In this document: positions 34,928 to 43,750 of the stretch, piece after piece
Position numbering within the stretch: position 1 is the stretch's first letter
How the letters are laid out: each line of letters starts with the position of its first letter
DNA from: Streptomyces kronopolitis
GTDB lineage: Bacteria > Actinomycetota > Actinomycetes > Streptomycetales > Streptomycetaceae
Direction of reading: 5' to 3'
Assembly: GCF_014646275.1 (NCBI RefSeq)
Contig: NZ_BMND01000005.1
Coordinates: 186,001-250,000, forward strand
Length of the DNA stretch: 64,000 bases
Notes under the pieces: model-generated
The model's input: only the letters and a program-made list of their open reading frames with translations
Told to the model about the DNA's origin: nothing
Database searches by the model: none
Program-made: the position numbers and the translations under genes

Positions 34928-36754
34928 TCAGAGAACGAGTTCGGGCCGGTAATGGTCCAGCCACAGCGCCAGGTCGACGACGCGTTCCAGGCGGAGGCGG
35001 TGGCCCCACTCCAGGCGGTCCGGCGGGGTGTCGAGGCAGGGCTTGAGACGGGACTCGTCGGCCAGCGAACGGACCTGGCCGACGGTCAGGGCGTCGCGGG
35101 CCAGGTCCTGGAGGCCGCGGTTGTAGTCGGGGTGGTGGGTGGCCGGGTAGTGGTTCTTCGGCCGGTGCAGCACGGAGTGGGGCGCCAGTCCGGTGCCGGC
35201 GGCGCGCAGCAGGCTCTTCTCCCGGCCGTCGAAGCTCTTGTGCGCCCAGGGCGTGGCGAAGGCGTACTCGACGAGGCGGTGGTCGCAGTAGGGGACGCGG
35301 ACCTCCAGGCCCTGGGCCATGCTCAGCCGGTCCTTGCGGTGCAGCAGCTGGCGCAGCCAGCGGGTCAGGGACAGGTGCTGCATCTCGCGCTGCCGGTGCT
35401 CGACGGGGCTCTCGTCGTCCCGGTGCGGTACGGCGGCCAGCGCGCTGTCATAGGTATCCCGGCGGAACTCCTCCATGCGCAGCCCGAGTTCCGGGTTCAG
35501 CGGCATCGCCGCCTCGTCGCCGGTGACCAGCAGCCAGGGGAAGGTGGCCGCGCCCAGCGCCTTCGGGGAGTGGAACCAGGGGTAGCCGCCGAAGACCTCG
35601 TCCGCCGCCTCCCCGGACAGCGCCACGGTGGAGTGCGCGCGGATCTCGCCGAAGAGCAGGTAGAGGGAGGTGTCCATGTCGCCGACGCCGATCGGTGAGT
35701 CCCGCGCCGCGACGACCGCCCTGCGGTGTTCCAGGTCGAGGAGGGCGCGCGGGTCCAGGACGACCGTGTCGTGGTCGGTGCCGAGGAAGGCGCCGGCCTC
35801 GGTGGCGAACGGGGTGTCGTGGCCGGTGCGCAGCACATCGCCGGTGAACCGCTCGGCCTGGTCGCTGTAGTCGACGGCGTAGGAGCGGATGCGGGCGTCC
35901 GGGCCTTCGCGCAGCCGGAGTTCGTCGGCGAGCAGCCCGGTCAGGACCGTGGAGTCGATGCCGCCGGAGAGCAGGCTGCACAGCGGGACATCGGCCTCCA
36001 GCTGGCTGCGGGCGGCCGCGCCGACCAGCCCGCGGATCCGCTCGACGGCCGTGTCCCGGTCGTCGTCGTGCATCCCGTCCGCCAGCTGCCAGTAGCGGCG
36101 TTCACGGATGCCGTCGCGGTCCAGGACGAGCAGGCCGCCGGGCTCCACCTCCCGCACCCCGGACCACACCGTCGGCCCGGTGTTGAAGAGCAGGCTGTAG
36201 GCCTCCCGGAGCCCGTCGGCGTCCACCCGCGGCCGTATCTCCGGGTGGGCGAAGAGGGCCTTCGGCTCGGAGGCGAAGGCCAGGCCGCCGTCGACGGCTG
36301 CCCAGTACAGCGGCTTGACCCCGAGCCGGTCACGTACCAGCAGCAGCCGCTGTTCCCCCTCGTCCCACACCGCGAGGGCGAACATGCCGTCCAGGTGGTC
36401 GGCGAGGTCCTCGCCCCACTCGGCGTAGGCGCGCAGCACCACCTCGGTGTCACTGCGCGTGCGGAAGGTGTGCCCCCGGCTGCGGAGTTCGGCCCGCAGC
36501 GCGTGGTGGTTGTAGACCTCGCCGCTGTAGCTGAGGACGATTGCCGGCCGGTCGGGGCGGTCGGTCATCGGCTGCGCGCCGCCGGCTGGGTCGATGACGG
36601 CCAGGCGGCGGTGGCCGAGCGCGGCGTGCGCGCCGAGCCACACGCCGCCCGCGTCGGGGCCGCGCGGGGTGAGCGTGGCGGTCATCGCCTCGATGACCGC
36701 CCGCCGGGTGCGGGCGTCGTGCGGGAAGGACGCCCAGCCGGTGATTCCGCACAT
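34928..36754 (-). CDS. Asparagine synthetase-like amidotransferase (AsnB type)
   Basis: A 608-residue glutamine-hydrolysing asparagine synthetase. The glutaminase domain starts with the nucleophile C2 (MCGITGW), with RGPDAGG, LGHRRLAVID and SYSGEVYN. The synthetase domain has the PP-loop LLSGGIDST (261-269) and SGEAADEVFGGY. The length and both domains match class-B enzymes. Such genes often serve natural-product pathways or asparagine supply. It lies 15 bases downstream of an MFS exporter gene on the same strand, which fits production and export of an amide-containing compound rather than simple housekeeping. This is inference. Confidence 0.92.
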   Translation of the reverse strand: MCGITGWASFPHDARTRRAVIEAMTATLTPRGPDAGGVWLGAHAALGHRRLAVIDPAGGAQPMTDRPDRPAIVLSYSGEVYNHHALRAELRSRGHTFRTRSDTEVVLRAYAEWGEDLADHLDGMFALAVWDEGEQRLLLVRDRLGVKPLYWAAVDGGLAFASEPKALFAHPEIRPRVDADGLREAYSLLFNTGPTVWSGVREVEPGGLLVLDRDGIRERRYWQLADGMHDDDRDTAVERIRGLVGAAARSQLEADVPLCSLLSGGIDSTVLTGLLADELRLREGPDARIRSYAVDYSDQAERFTGDVLRTGHDTPFATEAGAFLGTDHDTVVLDPRALLDLEHRRAVVAARDSPIGVGDMDTSLYLLFGEIRAHSTVALSGEAADEVFGGYPWFHSPKALGAATFPWLLVTGDEAAMPLNPELGLRMEEFRRDTYDSALAAVPHRDDESPVEHRQREMQHLSLTRWLRQLLHRKDRLSMAQGLEVRVPYCDHRLVEYAFATPWAHKSFDGREKSLLRAAGTGLAPHSVLHRPKNHYPATHHPDYNRGLQDLARDALTVGQVRSLADESRLKPCLDTPPDRLEWGHRLRLERVVDLALWLDHYRPELVL

Positions 36755-36769
36755 GCGGGTGACTCCTGG

Positions 36770-38242
36770 TCAGTCGTGCGCGGCGGGCGCCGCGTCGGTG
36801 GTCTTCGTGGACAGCGGTGCGCGCCTACCGCCGGTCAGCGCGAGCAGCGGGACGGCGAGCGCGGCGGCCGCCGCGGCCAGCACGAGCCCGGCCCGTACGC
36901 CCTCGCCGGGTCCGCTCAGCCCCCATGCGGCGGTGGCCAGGGCGGGGCCGAGGGTGAAGCCGAGACTGCGGGCGCACTGCACGGTGGCCCCGACGGTCGC
37001 GGCCCGGTCCGGTGGGGCGGCGCCCATCACCAGGGCCTGCGTGGGGCCGCCGTTCAGGCCCAGCCCGACGCCCGCCAGCGCCAGCCGCCAGGCCACGTCC
37101 GGCGGGGACCAGCCGTCGCCCAGCGGGATCAGCAGGAGCAGGCCGGCCGTGGTGAGGGCGGCGCCGGTGACCGCGACCGGGCGGGCGCCGTACCGGTCGG
37201 CGATCCGTCCGCCGAGCGGCCCGGCCAGCCCCATACCGAGCGGGAAGGCGAGCACGGTCAGCCCGGTCGTCGTGGCGCTGGCCCCGTCGTCCCGCTGGAG
37301 GTGCAGCGCGACCACGTAGTGCATGGCGGCGAACCCGGCGGCGAGCGCCAGCACCGCGCCATGGGCCCGGAACAGCCCCGCGGCCCGCAGGACACCGGCC
37401 ACCGGACGGCCGCCGGGTCCGCGCAGCCACCACCAGAGCGCCGGGGCGGCCGCCGGGGCGAGCGCCAGCCATGCCGGGCGGTCCGCCGCCAGGGTCAGCG
37501 CCAGCAGCAGGACCGCCACCCCCGAGGCCACCAGCAGCGCGTCCACCACCGACCGCCGGTCGGGCCGGCGCAGCCCGCCGTCCCGCGGCATCGCCCGCCA
37601 GGCCAGGAAGAGCGCGAGCAGGCAGAACGGGATCTTCACCAGGAAGACCCACCGCCAGCCCAGGTGGTCGAGCAGCAGACCGCCCACGGCGGGCCCGGCC
37701 ACCGCCCCCAGCGGACCCAGCGTGGCCGGCACGCTCATCGCCCGTCCCCGCAGCTCCGGCCGCACGGACCGCATCGCGAGCACCGGCATCAGCACGAACA
37801 GCACCGCCCCGCACGCGCCCTGCAGCAGCCGCGCGGCGATCAGCCAGCCCATCCAGGGGGCCGCGGCCGCCAGCGCGCTGCACAACCCGAAGCCGCAGGT
37901 CGCGGTGAGCACGGCGGTCCGCAGCCCCACCCCGTCGAGCCACCGCCCGACCGGCAACAGCAGTGCTACCACCGGAAGTTGATATCCCAGCACCGCCCAC
38001 TGGGCCGTGGCGACGGACACCCGCAGGCCGTCGGCGATCTCCGCCAGCGCCACATTGACGATGTTCATGTCGAGCATCGCCACGAACGCCAGCAGCCCCG
38101 CCACGGCGACCAGCGACCAGCGGTCCGCACCGGCGGCCACGGATATGTGACCGGGCCGCCCCCCGCGAGCCCCGCGGTCGCTCCCCTTCCCTCGCACCCT
38201 CGCCCTCCCCCTCACCGTCACGAGCCGGCTGCCGGACGGCAA
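36770..38242 (-). CDS. MFS drug/metabolite exporter (DHA2 type)
   Basis: A membrane transporter of up to 490 residues with about 14 predicted helices. The DHA2 family signature LDMNIVNVALAEIAD is in the first helix, GRWLDGVGLRTAVL is in the loop between helices two and three, and motif C-like PATLGPLGAVAGPAVGGLLLDHLGWRW follows. These are features of proton-driven exporters of the EmrB/QacA class. The start is uncertain: TTG at 38242 is used here, but the first forty residues are a basic, low-conservation extension and a downstream GTG could be real. It is the first gene of a likely operon with the asparagine synthetase-like gene. Confidence 0.88.
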   Translation of the reverse strand: MPSGSRLVTVRGRARVRGKGSDRGARGGRPGHISVAAGADRWSLVAVAGLLAFVAMLDMNIVNVALAEIADGLRVSVATAQWAVLGYQLPVVALLLPVGRWLDGVGLRTAVLTATCGFGLCSALAAAAPWMGWLIAARLLQGACGAVLFVLMPVLAMRSVRPELRGRAMSVPATLGPLGAVAGPAVGGLLLDHLGWRWVFLVKIPFCLLALFLAWRAMPRDGGLRRPDRRSVVDALLVASGVAVLLLALTLAADRPAWLALAPAAAPALWWWLRGPGGRPVAGVLRAAGLFRAHGAVLALAAGFAAMHYVVALHLQRDDGASATTTGLTVLAFPLGMGLAGPLGGRIADRYGARPVAVTGAALTTAGLLLLIPLGDGWSPPDVAWRLALAGVGLGLNGGPTQALVMGAAPPDRAATVGATVQCARSLGFTLGPALATAAWGLSGPGEGVRAGLVLAAAAAALAVPLLALTGGRRAPLSTKTTDAAPAAHD

Positions 38243-38365
38243 CCTCGCCTCATGAGTCGAGGGGAGGCCTCGGTGAGTTCCCGCCCGTACCCGGAAAGGT
38301 TCGCCGCGGGCGGCCGCGTCGACGGCCGCCCCGGCCCGGACGGTGGTGCGCGCCGCCCCGCCGGA

Positions 38366-39475
38366 TCACCGGGGCGTCCTGCCCGGCACCCCGCGATCGG
38401 CGGACCGGGTCAGCGCCAGGATCGCCATGTCGTCGTCGCGCGGACCGCCGGTCCACCGTTCGACGTCCCGCACCAATGCCGTGATCGCCTCGGCGGGTTG
38501 CGCAAAGGGGCCTTTCCCGCGGAGCCGGGTCCCCGGGTCGTAGAAAGTCCCCGCATGATTGCGGGCTTCGGTCACTCCGTCGGTGACGAGCAGGAGCGTG
38601 CCGCCGACCGGGAACGGCCATTCCTGAAGCGTCGCCTCCGGACCGCCCAGGACGCTCATTCCCAACGGGAGTCCCGGATCTTTCGTCTCCAGCGCCACCA
38701 CCGCGTTCCCGTCGAGCAGATACGGCGCGGGATGACCGCAATTCAGCAGTCGCACGCAAGCGGAGTCCGGCGGGATTTCCCCGACCACCGCGGTGACGAA
38801 TCCCTCCAGCCGCACGGTCTCGTCACGCAGTGAAGCCTCCTTGATCAGGGCCCGCTCCAGGCGCGCGGTCAATGCCACCAGGTCGGGTTCCTGATCGGCC
38901 GCCTCCCGGAACGCGCCCAGCAGCACGGACACCGCGCTGACGGCGTCGAGTCCTTTCCCCCGCACATCGCCGATCAGGAATCTGGCGCCCCGGGGAGTGT
39001 CCCGCACCGCATAGGCATCCCCACCGATCAACGCCTCGACCTGCGCGGCGTTGTAGACGGCGGCGATGGCCAGGGCGCCGATCCGGGCCGGTGGCGGGGG
39101 CAGTACGGCACGTTGGGAGACCTCCGCGACCGAACGCACCAATTCCAGTCGGCGGCCGTGGTGCGCGAGCACCCGATTCACCCAGATGCCGACCAGGGCG
39201 GCGAAGAAGGTGTTGAACACCAGCAGCGGGCCGATCGTGTGGTCCAGATATCCGGCCGCGTACAGCAGTGGCACATCGACCAGAATGAGGGCCGCCGCGA
39301 TGGCGATCGTGTGCCGGAGCGAGAGCAGCGCCCCCGCCACGACGACGGCGGCGCCCAGGACATTGTCGCCCCAGAAGTCGTCCGGATAGTAGACGTTCCA
39401 CACAGTCCCGATGGCCACCAGCGCGCTGGGGACGAGGGGAACGTACCAGGGCAACTTCGTGGAGACCGGGTCCAT
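38366..39475 (-). CDS. Membrane-bound PP2C (SpoIIE-type) phosphatase
   Basis: A 369-residue protein with about four membrane helices in the first 110 residues and a SpoIIE/RsbU-type serine phosphatase domain behind. Phosphatase motifs are VEALIGGDAYAV, RFLIGDVRGKGLDAV, LLNCGHPAPYLL and TLLLVTDGVTEARN, then DDDMAILALT at the end. Metal-binding aspartates are present in GGD, GDVRGKG, DGVTE and DDD. Streptomyces has dozens of these, usually acting in partner-switching control of sigma factors. No anti-sigma or antagonist gene is adjacent. The ATG at 39475 is the first good start for the membrane part. Confidence 0.9.
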   Translation of the reverse strand: MDPVSTKLPWYVPLVPSALVAIGTVWNVYYPDDFWGDNVLGAAVVVAGALLSLRHTIAIAAALILVDVPLLYAAGYLDHTIGPLLVFNTFFAALVGIWVNRVLAHHGRRLELVRSVAEVSQRAVLPPPPARIGALAIAAVYNAAQVEALIGGDAYAVRDTPRGARFLIGDVRGKGLDAVSAVSVLLGAFREAADQEPDLVALTARLERALIKEASLRDETVRLEGFVTAVVGEIPPDSACVRLLNCGHPAPYLLDGNAVVALETKDPGLPLGMSVLGGPEATLQEWPFPVGGTLLLVTDGVTEARNHAGTFYDPGTRLRGKGPFAQPAEAITALVRDVERWTGGPRDDDMAILALTRSADRGVPGRTPR

Positions 39476-39733
39476 CTGCGTTTTGACTCCGCATCCGACC
39501 GATAACAGTGATTCCTCACTGTAGGTCTCCCCCGCGGAGCAGGACCGAGGTGCCGCACCCGCGCCCGATCCACGGTGGCCCGGACGGACGCATATCCCCC
39601 GCGATTCCGCTAACGCCGGGACAACGCAATCCCTCTGACGGCCCAACATCCCCACGTCCGGGTAATGGACAGGGAATGTTGTTGTCATGTTCCATCCACG
39701 CGCGTAGCGCCCGCGTGATCCCTGCGGTTTCCT

Positions 39734-39760
39734 GAAGTGTCTCTCCACCCCCCACACTTC
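39734..39760 (+). promoter_or_regulatory. Leader hairpin before the secreted nuclease gene
   Basis: GAAGTGT (39734-39740) and ACACTTC (39754-39760) pair around a 13-base pyrimidine-rich loop. The Shine-Dalgarno CTGGAG starts right after the stem. The hairpin could affect translation or mark an operator. Confidence 0.35.
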
Positions 39761-39770
39761 TGGAGACCTC

Positions 39771-40406
39771 ATGCGCCATGCCGTTCTCGGCCTGTCCGCC
39801 GCCTCGCTCGCCTTCCTCGGCTTCACCGCCGCGCCCGCCCTCGCCGACCCGCCGGCTCCGCCCGGCAAGTCGACCGCGCAGACCGAACTCGCCGCTCTCA
39901 AGATCGCCACCCCGGGCTCCATGGACGGCTACGCCCGCGACAAGTTCGACATCTGGGCCAAGCAGTCCGACGGCTGCACCACCCGCCAGGACGTGCTGGC
40001 CCGCGACGGCAAGGACGTCGTCGACGAGTCCGCCAAGAAGTGCCAGCCGGCCAGCGGAAAGTGGTACTCCGCCTACGACAACACCACGGTGACCTCGGTG
40101 GCCCAGGCGACCATCGACCACATGGTCCCGCTCGCCGAGGCCTGGCGCTCGGGCGCCGCCAAGTGGACCGCCGACCAGCGCAAAGCGTTCGGCAACGACC
40201 TGAAGGACCCCCAGCTCCTGATCGCCTCCGAGTCCTCCAACAGCTCCAAGAGCGACAGCGGCCCAGCCGACTGGAAGCCCACCAACCACGCCTTCTGGTG
40301 CACCTACGCCGAGGACTACACCCACGTGAAGTCCATCTGGAAGCTGACCACCACCGCCAAGGAGAAGTCCGCCCTGACGTCGATGCTCAACACCTGCACC
40401 AAGTAA
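39771..40406 (+). CDS. Secreted HNH family endonuclease
   Basis: A 211-residue secreted protein. The signal peptide (MRHAVLGLSAASLAFLGFTAAPALA) ends at about residue 25. The mature part has the DUF1524/HNH-type catalytic motif DHMVPLAEAW (D116, H117), downstream ESSNSSKSDSGPADW, and KPTNHAFWCTYAEDY, a pattern seen in actinobacterial extracellular nucleases. Four cysteines could form two disulfides. It should degrade extracellular DNA or RNA. The ATG is preceded by CTGGAG and, further up, a hairpin. It is monocistronic and ends in a strong terminator. Confidence 0.92.
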   Translation: MRHAVLGLSAASLAFLGFTAAPALADPPAPPGKSTAQTELAALKIATPGSMDGYARDKFDIWAKQSDGCTTRQDVLARDGKDVVDESAKKCQPASGKWYSAYDNTTVTSVAQATIDHMVPLAEAWRSGAAKWTADQRKAFGNDLKDPQLLIASESSNSSKSDSGPADWKPTNHAFWCTYAEDYTHVKSIWKLTTTAKEKSALTSMLNTCTK

Positions 40407-40466
40407 CCGGGCAGGAAATCCGGCGCCCGGGGTTTCCCTCCCGGATCCGCGGGCACCCGCACTACA

Positions 40467-40500
40467 GTCCCCGGCTGGTCTCCCCCGTCCAGCCGGGGAC
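40467..40500 (+). terminator. Terminator of the nuclease gene
   Basis: Perfect 12-bp arms GTCCCCGGCTGG and complement (40467-40478, 40489-40500) with a 10-base loop, followed by TTCTGCC. It starts 60 bases past the nuclease stop and lies between two convergent genes. Confidence 0.8.
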
Positions 40501-40577
40501 TTCTGCCGTCCGGCACGACTCCGGACCGCCGACGGCTCCGGGCGCGGGCCCGGAGGACCGCCGGCGCCCGGTCGTGG

Positions 40578-41318
40578 TCAGGAGCAGGGCTTGTAGAAGT
40601 GCTTCCAGCCGTCGCCGGGCATGGCCGGCGGCTCGGACGTGGAGCCGAACGCCCCGTACTTCACCTGGAGTTCGTAGCTGTGGGCACCCGGGCCGCTGCC
40701 CGGCTTCGTCAGGCGCACATCCCGGTCCAGCTGCCCGTCACCGGCGTTGTCGAGGATCGCGAGGTCCGGGTAGGCATCGCCGCCGTAGTTGGCGATCCGC
40801 AGCTGCCGCGCCTCGCCACGGTCGCCGATGTCGGAGTGCCGGGCCGTGGCGGAGCCGAGGTCCGCCCGCTTGAGGGGGCCGGGACGGTACTGCGCGATGC
40901 GGGCCGTGGCGGCGTCGTCCCCGTCGGCCGGCTTGACCACGTTGACTACCATGTCCAGGGTGCCGTCCCGCTGGAAGTCGGCGACCGCGGCGGTCGTGAC
41001 CTCCCCCTTCTTCGCGCCGAGCAGGGTGCTCACGGCGTACGTGGGGCCGAACGTCCCGTTCTTGGCACCCCATTGGACGGTCACCTTGGTGCCGGTGAGG
41101 CCGGGGTTGCTGATCCTGTCGGGGTGGCCGTCACCGTCGAGGTCGCCGACCAGCGTGGTGGCATCGGCCAGGCACGGGGCCGCTGCCTTCTTGCCCGCCA
41201 CTGCCGCGCCGCCCGGGGCCGGTGCGGTGGCCGCGCCGGCCTGGGCCCCGGCGATCGTCAGGGGCAGCGCGAGGGCCGCGACGGGCACGGCGATCAGGCG
41301 TAAGGACTTACGGAACAT
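40578..41318 (-). CDS. Secreted FG-GAP/VCBS-repeat protein
   Basis: A 246-residue exported protein. A signal peptide is clear (KSLRLIAVPVAALALPLTIAGAQAGA). The mature part has two to three FG-GAP-like repeats with calcium-type loops: VGDLDGDGHPDRI, VADFQRDGTLDMVV and IANYGGDAYPDLAIL. Together they form part of a beta-propeller surface. Four or more repeats would usually be needed for a full propeller, so this short version may pair with another chain. Two cysteines near the ends may form a disulfide. The binding partner is unknown. The gene lies between the nuclease and the ManD-type gene, with no shared promoter evident. Confidence 0.85.
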   Translation of the reverse strand: MFRKSLRLIAVPVAALALPLTIAGAQAGAATAPAPGGAAVAGKKAAAPCLADATTLVGDLDGDGHPDRISNPGLTGTKVTVQWGAKNGTFGPTYAVSTLLGAKKGEVTTAAVADFQRDGTLDMVVNVVKPADGDDAATARIAQYRPGPLKRADLGSATARHSDIGDRGEARQLRIANYGGDAYPDLAILDNAGDGQLDRDVRLTKPGSGPGAHSYELQVKYGAFGSTSEPPAMPGDGWKHFYKPCS

Positions 41319-41443
41319 CTCCCACTCCTCATGTAGTTGCTGCGAAGTGAGAGGCCGTCAGCACCCGGCGCGTTGGCGCCCGAATCGCCGTATTACACAA
41401 CCGTGACGTGCGCCCGGGCGCGCACGGCCGGTCGCCGCCCCGT

Positions 41444-42658
41444 TCACCAGTCGTGGACCGAACCGTCCGCGAGGGTGTTCACCGGAAGGTACTTCGGGTC
41501 GTACGCGAAGCGGGCGGCGGCCTCCTCGTCGTACTCGACGCCGATCCCCGGGGCGTCGCCGGGGTGCATCAGGCCGTCCTCGAAGCTCCAGGTGGTCTTG
41601 AAGACCTCCTGGCACGGGGGCAGGTACTCCATGTACTCCTGCATCCCGAAGTTCTGCACGGACAGGTCGACATGCAGGGCGGCGGCGAAGGAGACCGGCG
41701 ACACATCGCCCGCGCCGTGCGCGCCGGAGCGGACGCCGTAGAGCTCCGCCAGCGAGAGGATCTTGCGGAGGTGGCTGATACCGCCCGCGTGCGAGACGGA
41801 CGTGCGGATGTAGTCGATGAGCCGTTCGGTGATCAGGTACTGGCAGTCCCAGATGGAGTTGAAGACCTCGCCGACCGCCAGCGGCGCGGTGGTGTGCTGC
41901 CGGATGAGCCGGAAGGCCTCCTGGTCCTCGGCCGGGGTCGGGTCCTCGATCCAGAACATCCGGAACAGCTCCAGGGATTTGCCCAGGTGGGCGGCCTCGA
42001 TGGGGGTGAGCCGGTGGTGGACGTCGTGCAGGAGGTGGAAGCCGTGGCCGAACTCCTGGCGCACCATCGCCATGTACCGCGGCACCCAGTTGAGGTACCG
42101 GCCGGTGTCCCAGCCCTCCACGAGAGGCCGCTCGACGGCGGCCGGCTCACCGGCGTTCCGCTGGCCCTCGGGCACGCCGTGGACCGTCCCGACGCCGGGG
42201 ACGGCGGCCTGCGCGCGCACCGCCCGGAAGCCGCGGTCCAGGAGGCGGCCGACCTCGTCGAGGAGCCCGGGGATGTCCTCGCCGCTGGCGTGGCCGTAGA
42301 CGGTGACCCCGTCGCGGGAGGCGCCGCCGAGCAGTTGGTAGACGGGCAGACCCGCCCGCTTGCCCTTGATGTCCCACAGGGCGACATCGACCGCCGCGAT
42401 GGCCGTCATGGTGACCGGCCCGCGCCGCCAGTAGGCACCTTTGTAGAGGTACTGCCAGATGCGCTCGATGCAGGACGGATCCTTGCCGATCAGCAGCGGG
42501 CACACATGGTCGCGCAGGTAGGAGGCGACGGAGAGTTCGCGGCCGTTGAGCGTGGCGTCGCCGATGCCCGTGACGCCGTCGGACGTGGCGATCTTGAGGG
42601 TGACGTAGTTGCGTCCCGGGCAGGTGATCAGGACCTTGGCCTCGGTGATCGTCGTCAT
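41444..42658 (-). CDS. ManD-type sugar-acid dehydratase (enolase superfamily)
   Basis: A 404-residue mandelate-racemase/ManD subgroup enzyme, similar to D-mannonate dehydratase or RspA. Recognisable blocks are [29 protein letters not shown] and [18 protein letters not shown]. The metal-binding residues lie in [11 protein letters not shown] (Asp), [10 protein letters not shown] (Glu) and AVGEVFNS (Glu). The reaction is removal of water from an aldonate such as D-mannonate or D-gluconate; the exact sugar acid cannot be fixed. It is transcribed divergently from an IclR-type regulator with a palindrome between them, the usual catabolic arrangement. Confidence 0.92.
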   Translation of the reverse strand: MTTITEAKVLITCPGRNYVTLKIATSDGVTGIGDATLNGRELSVASYLRDHVCPLLIGKDPSCIERIWQYLYKGAYWRRGPVTMTAIAAVDVALWDIKGKRAGLPVYQLLGGASRDGVTVYGHASGEDIPGLLDEVGRLLDRGFRAVRAQAAVPGVGTVHGVPEGQRNAGEPAAVERPLVEGWDTGRYLNWVPRYMAMVRQEFGHGFHLLHDVHHRLTPIEAAHLGKSLELFRMFWIEDPTPAEDQEAFRLIRQHTTAPLAVGEVFNSIWDCQYLITERLIDYIRTSVSHAGGISHLRKILSLAELYGVRSGAHGAGDVSPVSFAAALHVDLSVQNFGMQEYMEYLPPCQEVFKTTWSFEDGLMHPGDAPGIGVEYDEEAAARFAYDPKYLPVNTLADGSVHDW

Positions 42659-42778
42659 GATGCGCAGCCTCCTTGCTGCACGGAGGGGGGTGGGGGCGTG
42701 GAGCAGGAAGGGGCGGGCGAGCGGGCAGCGCCCGACGGAGCCGGCGAAGGCGGCTCGGGGAAGGAAAGCTCGTCCCCT

Positions 42779-42795
42779 GTTCCACGTAGTGAAAC
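42779..42795. promoter_or_regulatory. IclR-type operator candidate
   Basis: GTTCCAC (42779-42785), GTA, GTGAAAC (42789-42795) form a 17-bp palindrome with one mismatched pair in the arms. The form resembles known IclR-family operators built on GTTTCA/TGAAAC halves. It lies between the ManD-type gene (start 42658) and the IclR gene. Confidence 0.55.
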
Positions 42796-42850
42796 GATGT
42801 ATCGTGTAGCAGAACTTTGTGACGCCACCGTAAGCAAACGGGGGTATCCC

Positions 42851-43747
42851 GTGCCAAGGGAACAAAGACCCGAATCGCACGATCCGCACCACGCGGAGGA
42901 CGCGGAGGACGCAGCCGAGGCAGTCGGCGCGGATGGCACAGTCGGTCCGGACGACGCGGGCAGCGCGCCCGAGCAGCCCGGGGCGACCGCACGCCGCGGC
43001 CGGACCTCGGCGGCCGGTTCCGCACTGGAGAAGTCGCTGCGCATCCTGGAAGCGGTGGCCGCCCCGGGCGGTCCGCACCGCCTGACGGGCATCACCGAGG
43101 CCGCCGCCGTCCCGAAGTCGAGCACCTACCGGATCCTGGCCTCGCTGAGCGCGCAGGGCTTCGTACGCCAGGAGGCCGGCGGCCGCTATGGCGTCGGCCC
43201 ACGGCTGCGCGGGCTGTCCGCGCAGGTCATCGGCGGTGCGGAGCCGGCGAGCATCGGGCACATCCTGGACGAGCTCCAGCACACCACCGGGCTGACCGTC
43301 CACCTGGCGCTGCACAGCGGCGAGACCATCACCTGCATCCGCAAACTGGAGGGCGACCAGCCCTTCCGCACGGCCTCACGCATCGGCCTGCGGATGCCCC
43401 TGCACACGACCGCGATCGGGAAGAGCATCCTGGCCCACCTCCCCGCCGAGGAGGTCCGGGCGCTGATCACCGGCGGCGGCCTGCCGGCCCGCACCCCGCA
43501 GACGCTGACCACGCCCGAGGCGCTGGAGGCCGACCTGGAATCCGTCCGGGCCCGCGGCTTCGCCATCGACGAGGAGGAGAACGAACCCGGCGTCCGCTGC
43601 ATCGGCGCGGCCGTCCTGGACCACGCGGGCCGCCCGGTCGCCGGCGTCTCCCTCACCACCGTGACCTTCCTGGTGCCGCGCGACCAACTCACGTCCTACG
43701 CACCGGACTTGCGCGCCGCCACCCAGGCCCTGACACCCCTGCTCTGA
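42851..43747 (+). CDS. IclR family transcriptional regulator
   Basis: A 298-residue regulator. After a 50-residue disordered acidic region, the winged HTH follows ([20 protein letters not shown], then [18 protein letters not shown]), and then the IclR effector domain ([58 protein letters not shown]). I chose GTG 42851 because GGGGG lies eight bases upstream; the in-frame ATG at 42797 has no ribosome site and sits immediately behind the predicted operator. It most likely represses the divergent ManD-type gene until the sugar acid is present. Confidence 0.9.
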   Translation: MPREQRPESHDPHHAEDAEDAAEAVGADGTVGPDDAGSAPEQPGATARRGRTSAAGSALEKSLRILEAVAAPGGPHRLTGITEAAAVPKSSTYRILASLSAQGFVRQEAGGRYGVGPRLRGLSAQVIGGAEPASIGHILDELQHTTGLTVHLALHSGETITCIRKLEGDQPFRTASRIGLRMPLHTTAIGKSILAHLPAEEVRALITGGGLPARTPQTLTTPEALEADLESVRARGFAIDEEENEPGVRCIGAAVLDHAGRPVAGVSLTTVTFLVPRDQLTSYAPDLRAATQALTPLL

Positions 43748-43750
43748 CGT

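Noticed and set aside
35726..38833. A 1,035-codon plus-strand open frame opposite asnB and the MFS gene
   Set aside because: It is antisense to two clear genes, with Arg/Gly/Gln-rich low-complexity translation. GC-frame artefact.
41408..42796. The 5' half of a 779-codon frame ahead of the IclR gene
   Set aside because: It reads antisense to the ManD-type gene; the true regulator starts at 42851 with a ribosome site behind an operator-like repeat.
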